A stretch of DNA of 64,000 nucleotides from Adiantum capillus-veneris (GCA_014529385.2 CM043965.1:66311190-66375189), one strand, 5' to 3'. Positions 20,713 through 32,127 are shown, counted from the first letter of the stretch. The notes: a model not told the origin generated them from the letters alone. A program made the numbers and translations.

Positions 20713-22307
20713 TGTATTATTTAATGGCCTAGTAACTTGCGTGTAGCGGAAAATAGCATAGACATAGTGAGCATTTCATTAGAATAGATTCCTAATGAGC
20801 ATATCAACAGTGCTTGGATGGAGAGAGAAACAAAAAGCATAACACCTAGTTAGATAGGCATGAACAATACTTCAAAAGAGAGAGAAACTAAGCTATTGAC
20901 AACAATTGAGGAACGGATTTACATGGAGCCGGTCCCCCCTCCAAAAGGCTTTGTATTATAGGTTTCCCCCATCAAGGGAGACATTTTACAATACAATACT
21001 TTGTGTTCCTTCAATATCTTGCTGGTGCAATGAAGATGGAAGCTTCAAGCACCATGCACACACTTATAAAACACAACATCAATTCCATCACGGTCTCAAA
21101 CCCGAGACCTCACACACCTTCGAAGATGGTGAGAGCTAGCGGGGTATGAGAGTAGATTGAGAGGAAGAAGGAGTAGTCTTACGAGAAAGTGGTATAGCTC
21201 CTCACCTAATCACTCATAATAGCTTAGCATAGCTTAGTAATTAGCATGGTAGAGGAGATGAGCATGCATTGGAGCTTGGCTCTTGGTTGGATTTGCATCA
21301 CAAAGTCAAGAGTTGTTGGTGTAGGCCTCCCTTCTCACAAGCTTGGAGTAGATGATGAGCTTTTCATTAAAGCTTGAGAAGGAGAGAGAGTCTTCTTTGC
21401 TTCACACATGAGATTGTGTGAGTGTGTGTGTGATAATGACTTGACAAAATCAGCCCCCCCCCTCTCTCTTGGTCGACCCCTCATGCTTTTTACTCATGCT
21501 GACATCCCATTGGACCCTGCAAAGTCTAGCCAATGATAATTAAGAAGCATAAGTGATAGCCTTGTGACATGTGTCCCCCTTTCCCCTTTTGTGAGAGCTT
21601 TAGGGAATTAATTAATGCAATTAACTCTCATTGGACCCCTTAGTCTTTTGGCCAATATGAATCATGCAAGCCATTGGGCTGCTGAATGCTCATTGGACCC
21701 CTTGGGAGACTAGCCAATAGTCTTCTAGAGAGCTTAATTCTCATTGGTTCTTTTATTAAGTGTTAAAATGAATTAAACTAAATGTACTCTAGCCTAATTC
21801 TCATTGGTCCACCTCTATGGACATTCAATAGGGTTTGAATGCACCTTGTGGGCAATTGGGCTAGGGGGTTGACATGTGTCCACTATGCCCTTTGTGTAAA
21901 GGGGCTTGCATGAGTGTGTGTGTGTGTGTGTGTTTCTCTCTCATCCCCTACTAAAAGGGCTCGCCCCCTCCTCTTTAGAAGTTTGCAAAGACTTTTTGTA
22001 CACTATCAAGCATCTAATTTTCCTAAGCATTGACCATTAATCTTATCCTTTGAATTTTGGAACCTTAGCATTTTGGAAGTCTTAATGGGTTGAACCTTAG
22101 GTCTTTGAAGCCCATTGCTTGCACATTGCTCTTCTGCAGATGGTCCCCCTTTGGATCCCTATTTTCCCTTGTTTAGATCCCTAATGTGACCAGTCTGCTA
22201 GCCTTACCAATAATCTAGCTTCTTCTACCCTGGTACTTCCCCATATCAAACGATCAGTTTAACATGAGAAAATCATTTAGGAGAATTAGATATTAGTTAT
22301 TATGACA
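20713..22307 (-). repeat. 5' LTR of G1(-) (about 1.6 kb)
   Basis: The minus strand begins TGTCATAATAACTAA at 22307 and ends TAATACA at 20713. It is the inverted counterpart of 7664-9284, with many substitutions and small indels, so the two G1 copies are not recent. A TG run (about 21916-21931) stands where the plus copy has its long CA array. Confidence 0.87.
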
Positions 22308-23016
22308 TCCACATCGGCTCTTGCTGTATGCGTTTCGCACGATGGGGTATTGTTGAGGTCAAAGGATCGTTAAGGAGCAACATTGACTTTCCTTTGATGG
22401 CCACATCCACATGACAATACATATTCTTTGTAGTGTAGTTGTTAGATCCTTATGATTAGCACTGCCCTCCATGCAATGTGCTTCTCTAACAATATATTCC
22501 CAATCCTCAACACATGGAATCCTCAAGAGTGGATGTGACTTGAGACATAGAACATCATGTCTCTCATTTATCGCCATTTCTTAACATCAAGAAATCCTTT
22601 AGAATCACAAGACTTTAGTGTATCCAAAGATAATGAAATATCTTCTTGCAAAGTCTTGATCATTAATGCATAGCATCTTTAGTAAATGCAAAATACCTTG
22701 AAGACATGTGTAAAGCCACGTTAGATGATGTATTGCTCTGCACATTGGATTGGTTGATATCCAAGTCAGTGGGAGTTGTTTGACATACCCGATCTTCATC
22801 ATCACTCGAACTACTAGATGAACTCTCTTCTCCTTCGTAATCATTGTTGTCTTCACTTTCAATGTACCACTCCACGGTGTTGCGAGAGGGGGGAAGGGTA
22901 AAAAGGGGAGAGGGATATAAGAAGACACTCAAGGCGCATAAATATGGTGTCAAAAACCCCCAAATCGGCCATAAACCGCTTGGCGCCGTATCCCTAAACG
23001 AATTAATACACAACAT
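22308..23016 (-). pseudogene. Weak coding fragment, possibly N-terminal part of the MULE-like transposase
   Basis: Two minus-strand open stretches. One is 23016-22663, with an acid/Ser-rich segment (YIESEDNNDYEGEE, then a Ser run) about residues 51-72. The other is 22577-22359, with a His-containing segment (REAHCMEGSANHKDL) that vaguely recalls zinc-binding regions of transposases and integrases. They lie directly beyond the 5' LTR edge of G1(-), on the same strand as the transposase relic at 9285-10099 and in the right order to be its upstream half. No catalytic motif is visible; the identification is an inference. Confidence 0.35.
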
Positions 23017-24026
23017 GTGGTCTTTAAAAGCTCTAAGACTTTAAGTAGTCATACATGTGGATATATTCTTCTCTTGTGTTTTGAAGCTACTTTTACATAT
23101 CTTTGTCCTGCTCTAATTCCCACAACCGATTTTATTTCGCAAGCATTAATGAGCACCATCGTCACCCGAATTTACCACTTTTTCCAAATTTGCAAATTGC
23201 CATCGAGCCTTAATCGACAGCTTTGGATAAAAGATCGGGCCTAGAGCCTCTTCTAACCATTGATCTCATTTGAAGAGGCCCATGCCAAATAGTGACGAGG
23301 TCTGTCGACACACATTCGATCTCACACTAGGATACAACCCCCAACTTAGAGCCACCTAAGCGACCTGACAACGCGTGACCTGCATAGTGCATCGTTTTTA
23401 GCTTTGAGTGGCGCATCACGTAGGTGATAGCAGCATCTACCACCCGTAAAAGCTACAGCTTGAGCGGCGATGCAGAGGTGACGAACGACGCGACGAAAAC
23501 TTTGCAGTGTAACAAAATCGAGGTCGAATAATGAGACACCTCCCAGGGGAGTAAGTAGCCAGCGCGCTAGTAGGGATGGAACCAAAGATCCAAGGGTGAA
23601 GATATAATCTGCTTGCCGTAGCCACGACAACACTCAAGCTTCGTTGTCCCTGAATTGGAGCTTTTCTTAACTTGAATTGGGGGTTGCTGGGTCCTTCTGC
23701 AGGGACCGGGTTTTTTATTGGGTGTTTTACCCTAGAGGGCTTTCAATCCCCATACGAGGGCCCTCACCTCATAGAAGTCATTGGTACTTTAACCTTATTA
23801 TTACTTTGACGGTCCCCCCACCCCTCCCCTCTCTCTCTCGTTGCATGTAAGAACAACCCATACCCTGAAGCTGCGGCGTTTTTGCTGTCAGAGGAGCTTG
23901 CAAAACATGCGAGCGAGCGCCGATTCGCCCCGATCTTCCAAGCGCTTGTCCCCTCGCGTCCCGCTCTATCAACTCGTGAGACACAGGGTATGTCCTCGCT
24001 TACCTTAATTTTCTCTGTGCATCCGC
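23017..24026 (+). other. Upstream region of the FLD-like gene
   Basis: About 1 kb without a recognisable gene or LTR. Open frames here (for example 23633-23346 on the minus strand) have no familiar motifs. CT-rich tracts (about 23815-23842) and a CG-containing stretch (23345-23625) lie in it. It probably holds the host promoter and 5' untranslated region. Confidence 0.4.
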
Positions 24027-24034
24027 TTATATAT
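24027..24034 (+). promoter_or_regulatory. Candidate TATA box of the FLD-like gene
   Basis: TTATATAT, about 118-125 bases before the ATG, the only TATA-like word near the start. That would allow a 5' UTR of roughly 90 bases. A CAGGGTATGT donor-like site at about 23985 and a CTGCAG acceptor-like site near 24067 also allow a 5' UTR intron with an earlier start, so the call is tentative. Confidence 0.3.
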
Positions 24035-24151
24035 GGACCTTGAAACTCCGAATTTGTAGCGCTGCAGCAAGCTTTCAGTCAGATAAGTATTCCGAAACAG
24101 CCCAAATGCTGTAGCGTTTCTGGACCTGGGAAGCTTTGCTAGACAAGGACG

Positions 24152-26924
24152 ATGGAGACAAGGTCTGACTTGGAGGATGCCACTCTTAACTTGCTGGACA
24201 GCAGAGCCAATGCAGTCGAAGAGAGGGTTTCGCCTAATGATGGCAGGGCCAGGTGTAACATAGTTGATGGTAGGGTTAGCTTAGTAGAAAATTCTGTCAA
24301 TAATGTAGAAGCTCCCAGTGCCTCCACAGATAAGACCTCTGCTACTGCTTTATATATGAAAACAGAGTTGTCTGCTCCCCTCATCTCCTATGATGCTGAG
24401 GAAAGCCCGGAGAGCCTTTTAAAAAGAAAGCGAAAGCGTGCAGATTTGCTAGCCCAGGGGGAACGGCTAGAAGGAATGACAAAGTGGGCTGGTAGTGGCA
24501 AGAGTGTCAGAGCACTCAGACAGCAAGCAAGGGCTCTGAGCTATGATGAGAATCTTATGGATGCTATGATCCAAAATCAATTGGGCACAGATCTTTCTCC
24601 TGCGAAGAACAAGAAGAAGAAGCCTTTGGATCTTGATAAAAACAAAGAGAAGGAATCGATGATTGCTGCGTCAATAGGCTTTCCCAAGGACTCCCTAACA
24701 GAGGAAGAAATTGAAGCAGGGGTAGTGCAAACTATAGGTGATGTCGAACAAGATAATTACATAGAAGTTAGGAATCACATCTTGGCCAGGTGGCGTGAGA
24801 ATGTGAATTTATGGCTGGAGAAGGCTCAGGTCATGGAAAGCATCCGGAGTCAGCACAAAGTTCTTGTTGATGCAGCTTATAAGTTTCTTTCTGCCTATGG
24901 GTACATCAATTTTGGTGTAGCACCATCTATCAAAGCACTCATACCAGAGGAAGGGACAAAACCCACTGTTATTATTATTGGAGCAGGACTTGCGGGACTT
25001 GCAGCTGCACGCCAACTTTTGGCATTTGGTCACAAGGTTGCAGTTGTCGAGGGGCGAAATAGACCTGGAGGACGGGTCTACACGAGAAAAATGGAAGGAG
25101 GGGGACAAATTGCAGCTGCAGATCTTGGCGGAAGTGTCATAACAGGGCTTCATGGAAATCCCTTGGGTGTTCTCGCTAGGCAACTTTCACTTCCTTTGCA
25201 TAAAATACGCGAAAAGTGTCCATTGTATCAACCTAATGGGTTGCCTTTGGTAGTTGATGTTGATGCTAAAGTCGAGGCTCAATTCAATAAACTTTTAGAC
25301 AGAGCAAGCCAATTGAGAGAGCAGATGGGACCTGTTGCAGAGGGGATATCCTTGGGGCAAACGTTGGAAACTTTGCGAGAAGATGCCGAAGTAGCGGAAG
25401 TATTATCTGAGAGGCAGCTTTTTGATTGGCACCTTGCAAATCTTGAATATGCAAATGCTGGACTTCTTTCTGACCTTTCACTTGCATTTTGGGATCAGGA
25501 TGATCCATATGAAATGGGTGGTGATCACTGCTTTTTACCTGGGGGGAATGTGAGGTTAGTTTCAGCTCTTGCTGAGGGTATTCCTGTATTTTATGGAAAG
25601 CAAGTGCATACCATTCGTTATGGCGCAAGTGGAGTGCAGGTCGTAACCCCTCAACAAGTTTTTGAGGGAGACATGGCTCTATGTACAGTGCCACTCGGGG
25701 TGCTGAAACAAAACACTATCAAATTTGAGCCAGAATTGCCCCAGAGGAAGCTGGATGCAATTCGCAGGCTTGGTTTTGGACTGCTAAACAAGGTTGCTAT
25801 GCTTTTTCCTAGAGTCTTTTGGGGAAGTGAGGTTGACACGTTCGGGCATCTTGCAGAAAGTTCTGAACGTAGGGGGGAGTTCTTTTTGTTTTACAGTTAT
25901 GCTACTGTGTCTGGTGGTCCACTGTTACTGGCTCTTGTTGCTGGCGAAGCTGCCATAAATTTTGAACTCATGCATCCTACAGATGCAATTCAACGTGTTC
26001 TGGCAATTTTGCGAGGTGTATGTTTGTCTTGATTACTCTATGGTTTTCTGAGTACATGTTCGATGAATTTGGGAGGCTAAAGCTGATTTTTTTTTGGCAG
26101 GAATTTTTGAACCTCAGGGAATTACTGTACCTGACCCTATTCAAACAGTTTGTACTCGCTGGGGAGGGGATCCTCTAAGTTTTGGATCGTATTCGCATGT
26201 AGCAGTTGGGGCCTCAGGGGATGATTATGACCTTTTAGCAGAGAGTGTAGGAGATGGCAGGCTGTTTTTTGCAGGAGAAGCCACAAACCGCAGGTATCCA
26301 GCAACAATGCACGGGGCACTTTTAAGTGGTCTACGTGAAGCTGGTAATATAGCAGCTCAAGCTGCCAACAGGTTAGTTCTTGCAAAAGTAGAGAAAGCTG
26401 TGCCAAAGGACACACAAGCCTATGCAGTACTGCTAGCAGACTTATTTCGAGAACCTGATTTGGAATTTGGAAGCTTTGCTATACTGTTTGACCCTAGAAC
26501 CCAGGAACCCAAGTCTCATGTACTCTTAAGGGTAATGATTGGCATGGGAGCGAGAAAGAAAGTTAACGATAGTGGGCTCACTGATCAACCTGCTATGCCA
26601 CAAAGGCTTCTATTTCAGCAACTACAGATGCATCAGCAGCAACAGCTACATCTGTACACAATGATTTCTCGCCAACAAGCAATAGACTTGATGGAGATTC
26701 GAGGAGGTGACAAGGTGCGCCTGGTTTATCTCTGTGAAACCCTCGGAGTCAAACTAGTGGGGCGAAGGGGCCTGGGTGCCCAAGGAGATTCTTTAGTGGC
26801 AGCAATTAAATGGGGTCGAGCAGCAAGAAAACCAGCAGTTCCCCCAGTTGTCTTGAATGGGGGATCTAATGTCAAGTTAATAAAGCAGCAGACAATGCCG
26901 GAGGAGAACTCCCAGCTTAGATAG
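24152..26924 (+). CDS. FLD: FLD-type lysine-specific histone demethylase (SWIRM plus flavin amine oxidase), two coding exons
   Basis: Exons 24152-26015 and 26101-26924 join in frame into 895 codons plus TAG, close to the length I recall for plant FLD. An in-frame TAG 12 bases upstream (24140-24142) fixes the first ATG. Basic nuclear-localisation-like KRKRKR lies near residue 92 and KNKKKK near 152. The SWIRM domain is at about 176-256 ([15 protein letters not shown] to YGYINFGV). The FAD-binding Rossmann motif ([16 protein letters not shown]) is near 273-288. The amine-oxidase core includes [19 protein letters not shown] and [12 protein letters not shown] with the catalytic Lys at 547. The C-terminal FAD/substrate segment ([18 protein letters not shown]) is near 678-695. 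The tail ([29 protein letters not shown]) favours FLD over LDL1/LDL2. Family role: oxidative removal of methyl groups from histone H3K4 in the nucleus; in Arabidopsis FLD acts in the autonomous flowering pathway. No stops or frameshifts are seen. Confidence 0.93.
26016..26100 (+). other. FLD: Intron of the FLD-like gene (85 bp)
   Basis: Donor CGAG/GTGTAT and acceptor TTTTTTTTTGGCAG/GA, a canonical GT-AG pair with a strong T-rich tract. Removing it joins ...ILRG to IFEPQG..., which is continuous in the protein family; without splicing the first frame would stop at 26032. Confidence 0.93.
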
Positions 26925-27240
26925 CATTGAAAGTGAACATCAACCAAGCTTGTAACAATAGGATTATCGATGAAAGAGAGGTGATTGAAAAGGGAGGGTT
27001 TTCAGTTTGACTTTATGCAGTTTGGTCATATCTCTGAACCATCATCTGAACTATTCTTGATATTTTGTTCTTGCAGAGTGCCCATACAAAGGAGGTGCAA
27101 GGTTTCGAGGATAATGTAAAGCAGTCGAGTGCTTCTTGTTTTGTCACTGCATTCAGGTGTAGTCTGAGTGCCTGTTCCGCTGCATTGCATTAATTCTCTA
27201 TAACAGTTGTTTCTTCAAAGTCACAGGTATTCTAACTTGT
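26925..27240 (+). other. Probable 3' untranslated region of the FLD-like gene
   Basis: No frame continues after the TAG. A T-rich stretch ending TTCTTGCAG (27068-27076) after GAGGTGATT (about 26979) could be a 3' UTR intron. No clear AATAAA lies close by, so the transcript end cannot be set. Confidence 0.35.
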
Positions 27241-29959
27241 CATTCATACTTTATAGCAATTCTAAAATTAAAGTAGTATTCCTCCATGTTCTTAGCTTGC
27301 CTACAAATGACCAATGTTACTCCTTGAGGATTGTAGTTTGCATTGATGCTTTCTAGTCAGGACATGCACTAGGATTGTATAAGTTATGGTTTTTTGAGCT
27401 GAGGAGGCGGGAAAACAACTAGTGGAGCTTGGGGTTACGAACATAACGAAGGGGGTTGCTTCTTGTGAGAGTACTGGATTGGATCTATTAGATGTGAAAG
27501 GGCCAGTTAGTGTTTAGTCATTTCTGGGCATTATGCCATTTTGATAAACACAGGCTTTGTAATGAAGAAGATGTGCATCCGATCAAGAAGGATTGACCAC
27601 AGAATCTCAAAGACAAAGTTAATATGTGGCTACATGCTGTGCAATTTTGAGTCAGTTACATTCTGAAGGCTTGTAATGACATCAAGATAGAGAGTTACGA
27701 AAGGAATTTGCCTCGACTTATTTGCATCCCGAAAGAATCCAACTTTTAACAGCCTCTGAATCTTTATATTGCAACAGTTTTTTCCCAATATAAGTAAAGC
27801 TCTTTTACTGAAACTGATCAGTGAAGGTTGCTATTTTAGTGAGGTCTAAAATATTGGCAAATGCCAATTTTTGATCACCTATAGTCAAGTGTCTCCTTTA
27901 TTCTAAAACAAGTACCAAGAACTTTCATTACTAAGTGAAAGTAGTTTGTCACTAAGCCCTAGAGCGTATGGAATTGAAAGTAATGGGAGGCACCTCTGAA
28001 ACACCAAATAGCTAATCTACTTTAGAAAGCCTCCCAATTTCATCCTGGTTAATAAACGCTTCTATCAAAGTGTAAGTGAAAAGATTGTGTAGTGGCAGTT
28101 CAGAGCACCAAGGATGCGAATTAAAGGTTCACTCATCAAGCCAAAGCTCTTACAAGTTGCTACATTGTCTTTTGATTTTATTGTCAAGAGTATGGATTCT
28201 CTCACACACCATTCACACATTCAATATCAATAGCGTACAAGCCCTAATTTTGAGCACACTCGATGCCAATGGGTTCCCAACAAGAACCCAACCAATCCAC
28301 TCAAGGGCCCCGCACCCTGGTACTGGAGTGTTATTTTAATTTCATTGCATATATAGAATGGACAACATATACCGGAGTGCCTGCACTAACTTAACTCAAT
28401 GGTAGATTACCAGCTTGGCAACCGTTTGTAGGAGGCACCTTGAAGGAATATCTGTAGCAATGAGATTCAACTCGATGTGGGCTGTGTATGGCCATCAAGG
28501 AGACATTGTAGGGCTGATTTGCACACCCGATGGGAGAGGCTGAATGCTACTGCAAAACACAGATCTGGCTGTGTGTTCAAGGGCTGAAAATGCAGCAGAT
28601 CTAGTTTTTCCTTTCCGAGAGATGGTGGGGCTGATGATGGTGCCTCCAATGGCAAGGGCTCAGGCAGATAGGGGAAGCCTGATGGCTGCTGAAAATGCTT
28701 ATGCAGGGGGCTGATTGGAGGGTGACCAGGATGTGCCAAAATGATAGGGGCAAAGAGAGCTGATTAACACAAGACACTCAGTTGTATGTGCTAGAGAATT
28801 AGGGAACATAGGTAGTTTGTTTGTGATTTATCATTTCTGGATCCAAAGGTTAGGGAAACTGGGACAAAGATGGAACCCTCTTGCATAAATGGTTTGTACA
28901 CTTGTTTGAGGGGTGTTGTTACACTTCGGTGGGCATCAGGCAACATGAGCATGTAGATAAGGTTAGCTATCATGTGTTGGCCAGTTCCCATCATCATCAG
29001 ATCACGAGGCTGAGAGATGTTCACCAAATAATAGCCTAAAAGTATGTGCTATAAATAGGACTTGGGCCTCATTTGTGGGGCATCTGATCACCACTCTTGG
29101 ACTCCAGGCCCTTGGCAGCTCTACCCGCATGCCTGGATTGGTGTGGAGCAGCCACCCCCAAGGTGACCCCATCCTCTCTCCTCTCTCCTAGTTGAGACAT
29201 CTATCGGAGGCGAGGCAGCCAAGAACCTACATCAGTCCTTCAATCAGCCCCAATCTTGGCCAATTCCTGATCCATTTGGTGTTTTGAAGGTACATTCAGG
29301 TTTGCCGATCACTCCCCCATCATCTGCATATCTTTTGCTGCAATTTCAGCCTTCAGATGTTGGATCAGCCCTGTGCGGCGTACATGCAGCCATACACAAG
29401 TTTACATCAGACGGTTTTCAGCCAAGCTTTGCCCTCACATTAATCAGCCTTGAGCATCTTGTTTCGGTGGCCATCTGGCTCCAACATCGAGGAGCAACAT
29501 TAGCTACATCCATTCAACCTTGGAGGTGCTTTCTTTGAAAGAGTTACAGACGGTACCATCATCCATGCAGTGTAGTGGAGCTGTGCTCTGAGGTATTGCA
29601 TGTGTGTAGATTCCATTTACATAATCTAAAGCAAATACCACATCTGTAATGGTGTGGGGGGCCCTTGTGAGGGGTGGTTGGCACCCCATCCGTATGGCTT
29701 CCCCTCTCTCTCTCTCTCTCTCTCTCAAGTATCTAAAAGGAACCATCAATAACATAGTTGTCACGTGACACATCCCTACCCTATGTGTCCGTGGACAAGC
29801 TACACCACAGCAGGGTTCAGTCAGTTCAGTCAAGTCTAGATTAGCAGTGATCTGGCACTTTTGTGAGTCTATTCGTAGACCGTGCATGCCCAGTCACTTA
29901 GCATAGATGCATATCCTCCGGTTGCACACAACATGATCATCGGAATTCCCATCAGAATC
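27241..29959. other. No recognisable gene; probable old repeat debris
   Basis: The short open frames here share no motifs with known families and several lie in low-complexity sequence. A CT run at about 29703-29726 and a TATA-like ATAAATAGGAC near 29051 are the only clear marks. Nothing here can be assigned. Confidence 0.4.
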
Positions 29960-31211
29960 CATTAGCATCAGTTAGGGGAATTTTTTAGTGCATTTAGCCT
30001 ATTTTCCTATTTATTGGTATTTTCACTTATTATTTTTAAGTGACTTTCCAACAAAAGTAGGTAGGGCAATTTTGCTAAGTTAATATATAAGCAAACCCAA
30101 GTTAGCACTTTCTGGCAGAAGAGGCAGCAGGAGCACCTTGCTCAACAGGCAACTTCTCAGCAGAACCCATCAGGAGGACCTAGCGTTTCCTCATCAAGAC
30201 CAAGCTAGCGTTTTCTGCAGCAGACAGCCCTTGGCGTTTTTGCAGCAGATCATCTAGCGTTTGCAGAACTCCCAGATCAGCCTGGCGTTTTTGTAGACAA
30301 CAGAACAGGCCTAGCGTTTTTGCAACTTGCAGCCCAGTCTTGCGTTTTGCAGATTCCCGGCGACAGATTCAGCCTTAGCTACAGCGTTTTCAGTTTTCAG
30401 CCCTTAGTACCCGCAGATCAAGTCCCGAACCTCGCAGATCTCCCTTCCCGCAGCAATTCCTCGCCGCACGGTCAGTTTCCGCAAGGTTTACAGTTTCAGC
30501 CCGGAAAACGCAGATTTCAGCATCTGCGTTTTCAGCGTGTCGTCGTGGCATCATCGTCACCGACATAGAGTCAGAATTCAGCAGATAGAAGATTCGCAGA
30601 TTTCAGCCCATAGCGTTTTTGGACAGCAGTAGCAGATCTGCAGTTTTCAGCCATTGGAAAATGCAGGTTTTCAGCAGCAGAACATTAGCAGATGTCCCCC
30701 ATTGAGTAGGAGATGAACCCCCATTTTCAGCCAAGAAAACGCAGCCAAAACAGTCATTTTCAGCCACCGAAACAGTCCCAAAATTCAGCGATTAGAAGAT
30801 CTCAGATTTCAGCCATCGAGTCGTCGTCGTCACGGTCGTCGTCATCGGCATAGTCCCATTGCATCAGTCCTTTGCATACGCATTGTACACCTTTGTGCAA
30901 TCAAAGTAGACCACTCTCGCCGACGAGAGTGGGGCCTTCGGAGGAGGGTTTTACAACGTCTCTGGTGTCGTATCTCTTCTCTCTCCTTCTCTCAGTCTCA
31001 TTCACTTGCACGCACAATCCACCCACTTTGGTCGTGATCATAGCACTCTCCATAAGACGGAAGCTCTCTCTTTCCCTAAGAACTAAAAGGAACCTTGAGC
31101 AATAAGGATCACTAATCTTGAGAAAATACAACATTCATTCCGCAACACCTAACAACAGTTGCATGCCTTAATGCAAGGTATTGTAATCGGTGTGAAAGCT
31201 CGATCTCTCCT
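29960..31211 (+). repeat. Repeat-rich LTR- or leader-like block
   Basis: An AT-rich start with TTAATATATAAGCAAACCC (about 30080-30098) reads like a TATA box. It is followed by about 600 bases of imperfect GCGTTTTTGCAG/CAGATTTCAGCC repeats (30180-30810) and a pyrimidine-rich end. No protein motif is visible. The TRIM-like element at 31212 inserted at its right end. Confidence 0.45.
30180..30810. repeat. Degenerate GCGTTTTTGCAG / TTTTCAGCC repeats
   Basis: The word (C/T)TAGCGTTTT(T/C)TGCAG or a close variant recurs about every 25-35 bases from 30180 to 30390 (near 30181, 30208, 30233, 30252, 30281, 30311, 30339). It then gives way to TTTTCAGCC and GCAGATTTCAGC words to about 30810. Confidence 0.7.
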
Positions 31212-31838
31212 TGTCACAAATTGCTGACGTGTCAAGCCACTGAAGAACCGAGCCGACTTGCAGATGGCCGCAAGGCCTAAACCCTAAAAAGAAGCAACAG
31301 AAGAAGTAAAAGTTCTACCAACTTTTGGGACCCCGTCCGATGGGACTTAGAGAGCATAAAGCATTAAAGTAAAGCTGGAACCACAACAAAAAAAAGAATT
31401 ACGTAAAAATTGATGACATGGCATTCAGTACGGATCTCTGGACTGACTAATGACGTGGCAGCTTGTACGGATTTCCGCTTTTAGTGCTGGTTTGCTGACG
31501 TGGTAGCATGTACGGATTTCCGTGATTTACGTTGGCAGCTTTTGAGCACTTGCTTTTGGACCAAATGCTTTTGAGTTTACTGCTTTTCATGTAACTGATT
31601 TTGAGGCCAAGGGCCTTTAAATATGTGCCGAGGGCTCATATTTAAAGGCTGAAGGTGTAGGGATTGGAGTACCGGTATTGTACCGAGTTCAAGTAATATA
31701 AAGAAATACCGAAAGGGGCGCCAAGGTTTGGGGCCAATACTCTCTGTGGTGGAACTTCGCTACTCTCCTTGCCGTCTCTCTTTCAGTTCAGTTGTTATTG
31801 AAGTGCTTAAAGTTGTTCAGTCTGTTCGTCTTGTGACA
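31212..31838 (+). repeat. 5' LTR of the TRIM-like element (627 bp)
   Basis: Termini TGTCACAA and TTGTGACA form a perfect 8-bp inverted repeat. It is longer than its partner by extra sequence after about 31265 (poly-A-containing segment and a duplicated U3 module). TTTAAATATGTG near 31616 could serve as the TATA-like element. Confidence 0.9.
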
Positions 31839-31839
31839 G

Positions 31840-31851
31840 TGGTATCAGGGC
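31840..31851 (+). other. Primer-binding site of the TRIM-like element
   Basis: TGGTATCAGGGC, one base after the LTR; one mismatch to the tRNA-Met primer motif TGGTATCAGAGC. Confidence 0.85.
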
Positions 31852-32112
31852 CGAGAGATATTCATCGGCGGCTTTATGTTTCTATGTCTTGTAACATGCA
31901 TATGTGAGCATTTGTGTTGCATCGTGATCTGCCAATTACTGAATATTTCTTTTTGGATGAGATACTTATGGGAAGTCAACGACCTAGGATCTTCTGGGAA
32001 GCCAACGACCCAGAGTTCCATTTGGAATGAGCAAATTGATTGTCTCTCGGAAATTTTTGAGCTAACTTGAGTTGTTTTGCAGATATGTTGTAATCGCAGA
32101 CGATTGCTTTCT

Positions 32113-32127
32113 TTCAAGAAGGAGGGA
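32113..32127 (+). other. Polypurine tract of the TRIM-like element
   Basis: TTCAAGAAGGAGGGA directly before the right LTR; the same type of tract (TTCAAGAGGGGGG) precedes the G2 LTR at 59884. Confidence 0.85.

Larger units (their letters stand above)
10100..22307 (-). mobile_element. Ty3/gypsy element G1(-), split by Copia-1a, 3' LTR lost
   Basis: Same family as G1(+), inverted. From right to left: 5' LTR (20713-22307), primer site (20700-20712), leader, gag (20309-19178), the Copia-1a insertion, then gag end and pol (13532-10390) and part of the 3' untranslated region. Similarity to G1(+) stops near 10100, matching about 7536 of G1(+), before the polypurine tract and 3' LTR. The copia insertion is bracketed by CATCT on both sides, and the gag reading on either side joins at the place where G1(+) is continuous. 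Confidence 0.87.

Noticed and set aside
7664-22307. 7664-9284 and 20713-22307 as the two arms of one giant inverted-repeat transposon
   Set aside because: Each is an LTR at the proper end of its own gypsy element, with a primer site or purine tract beside it.
22663-23016. Independent acidic host protein
   Set aside because: Short, Ser/Asp low-complexity, and directly beside the G1(-) LTR; better treated as a possible transposase remnant.
24152-26924. FLD-like gene as a processed (reverse-transcribed) pseudogene
   Set aside because: A canonical GT-AG intron is required to join the frame, no stop or frameshift is present, and no poly-A tract or target duplication flanks it.
24152-26924. LDL1 or LDL2 instead of FLD
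   Set aside because: The C-terminal extension ([16 protein letters not shown] and [13 protein letters not shown] motifs) and the [16 protein letters not shown] start fit my memory of FLD better; a phylogeny would settle it.
28380-28450. tRNA gene or tRNA-derived SINE (AACTCAATGGTAGATTACC resembles an A box)
   Set aside because: No B box (GGTTCGA-type) follows at the right distance, and no cloverleaf can be drawn.
30180-30810. CRISPR-like array
   Set aside because: Repeats are degenerate and spacers irregular, in a plant nuclear context; no Cas genes.
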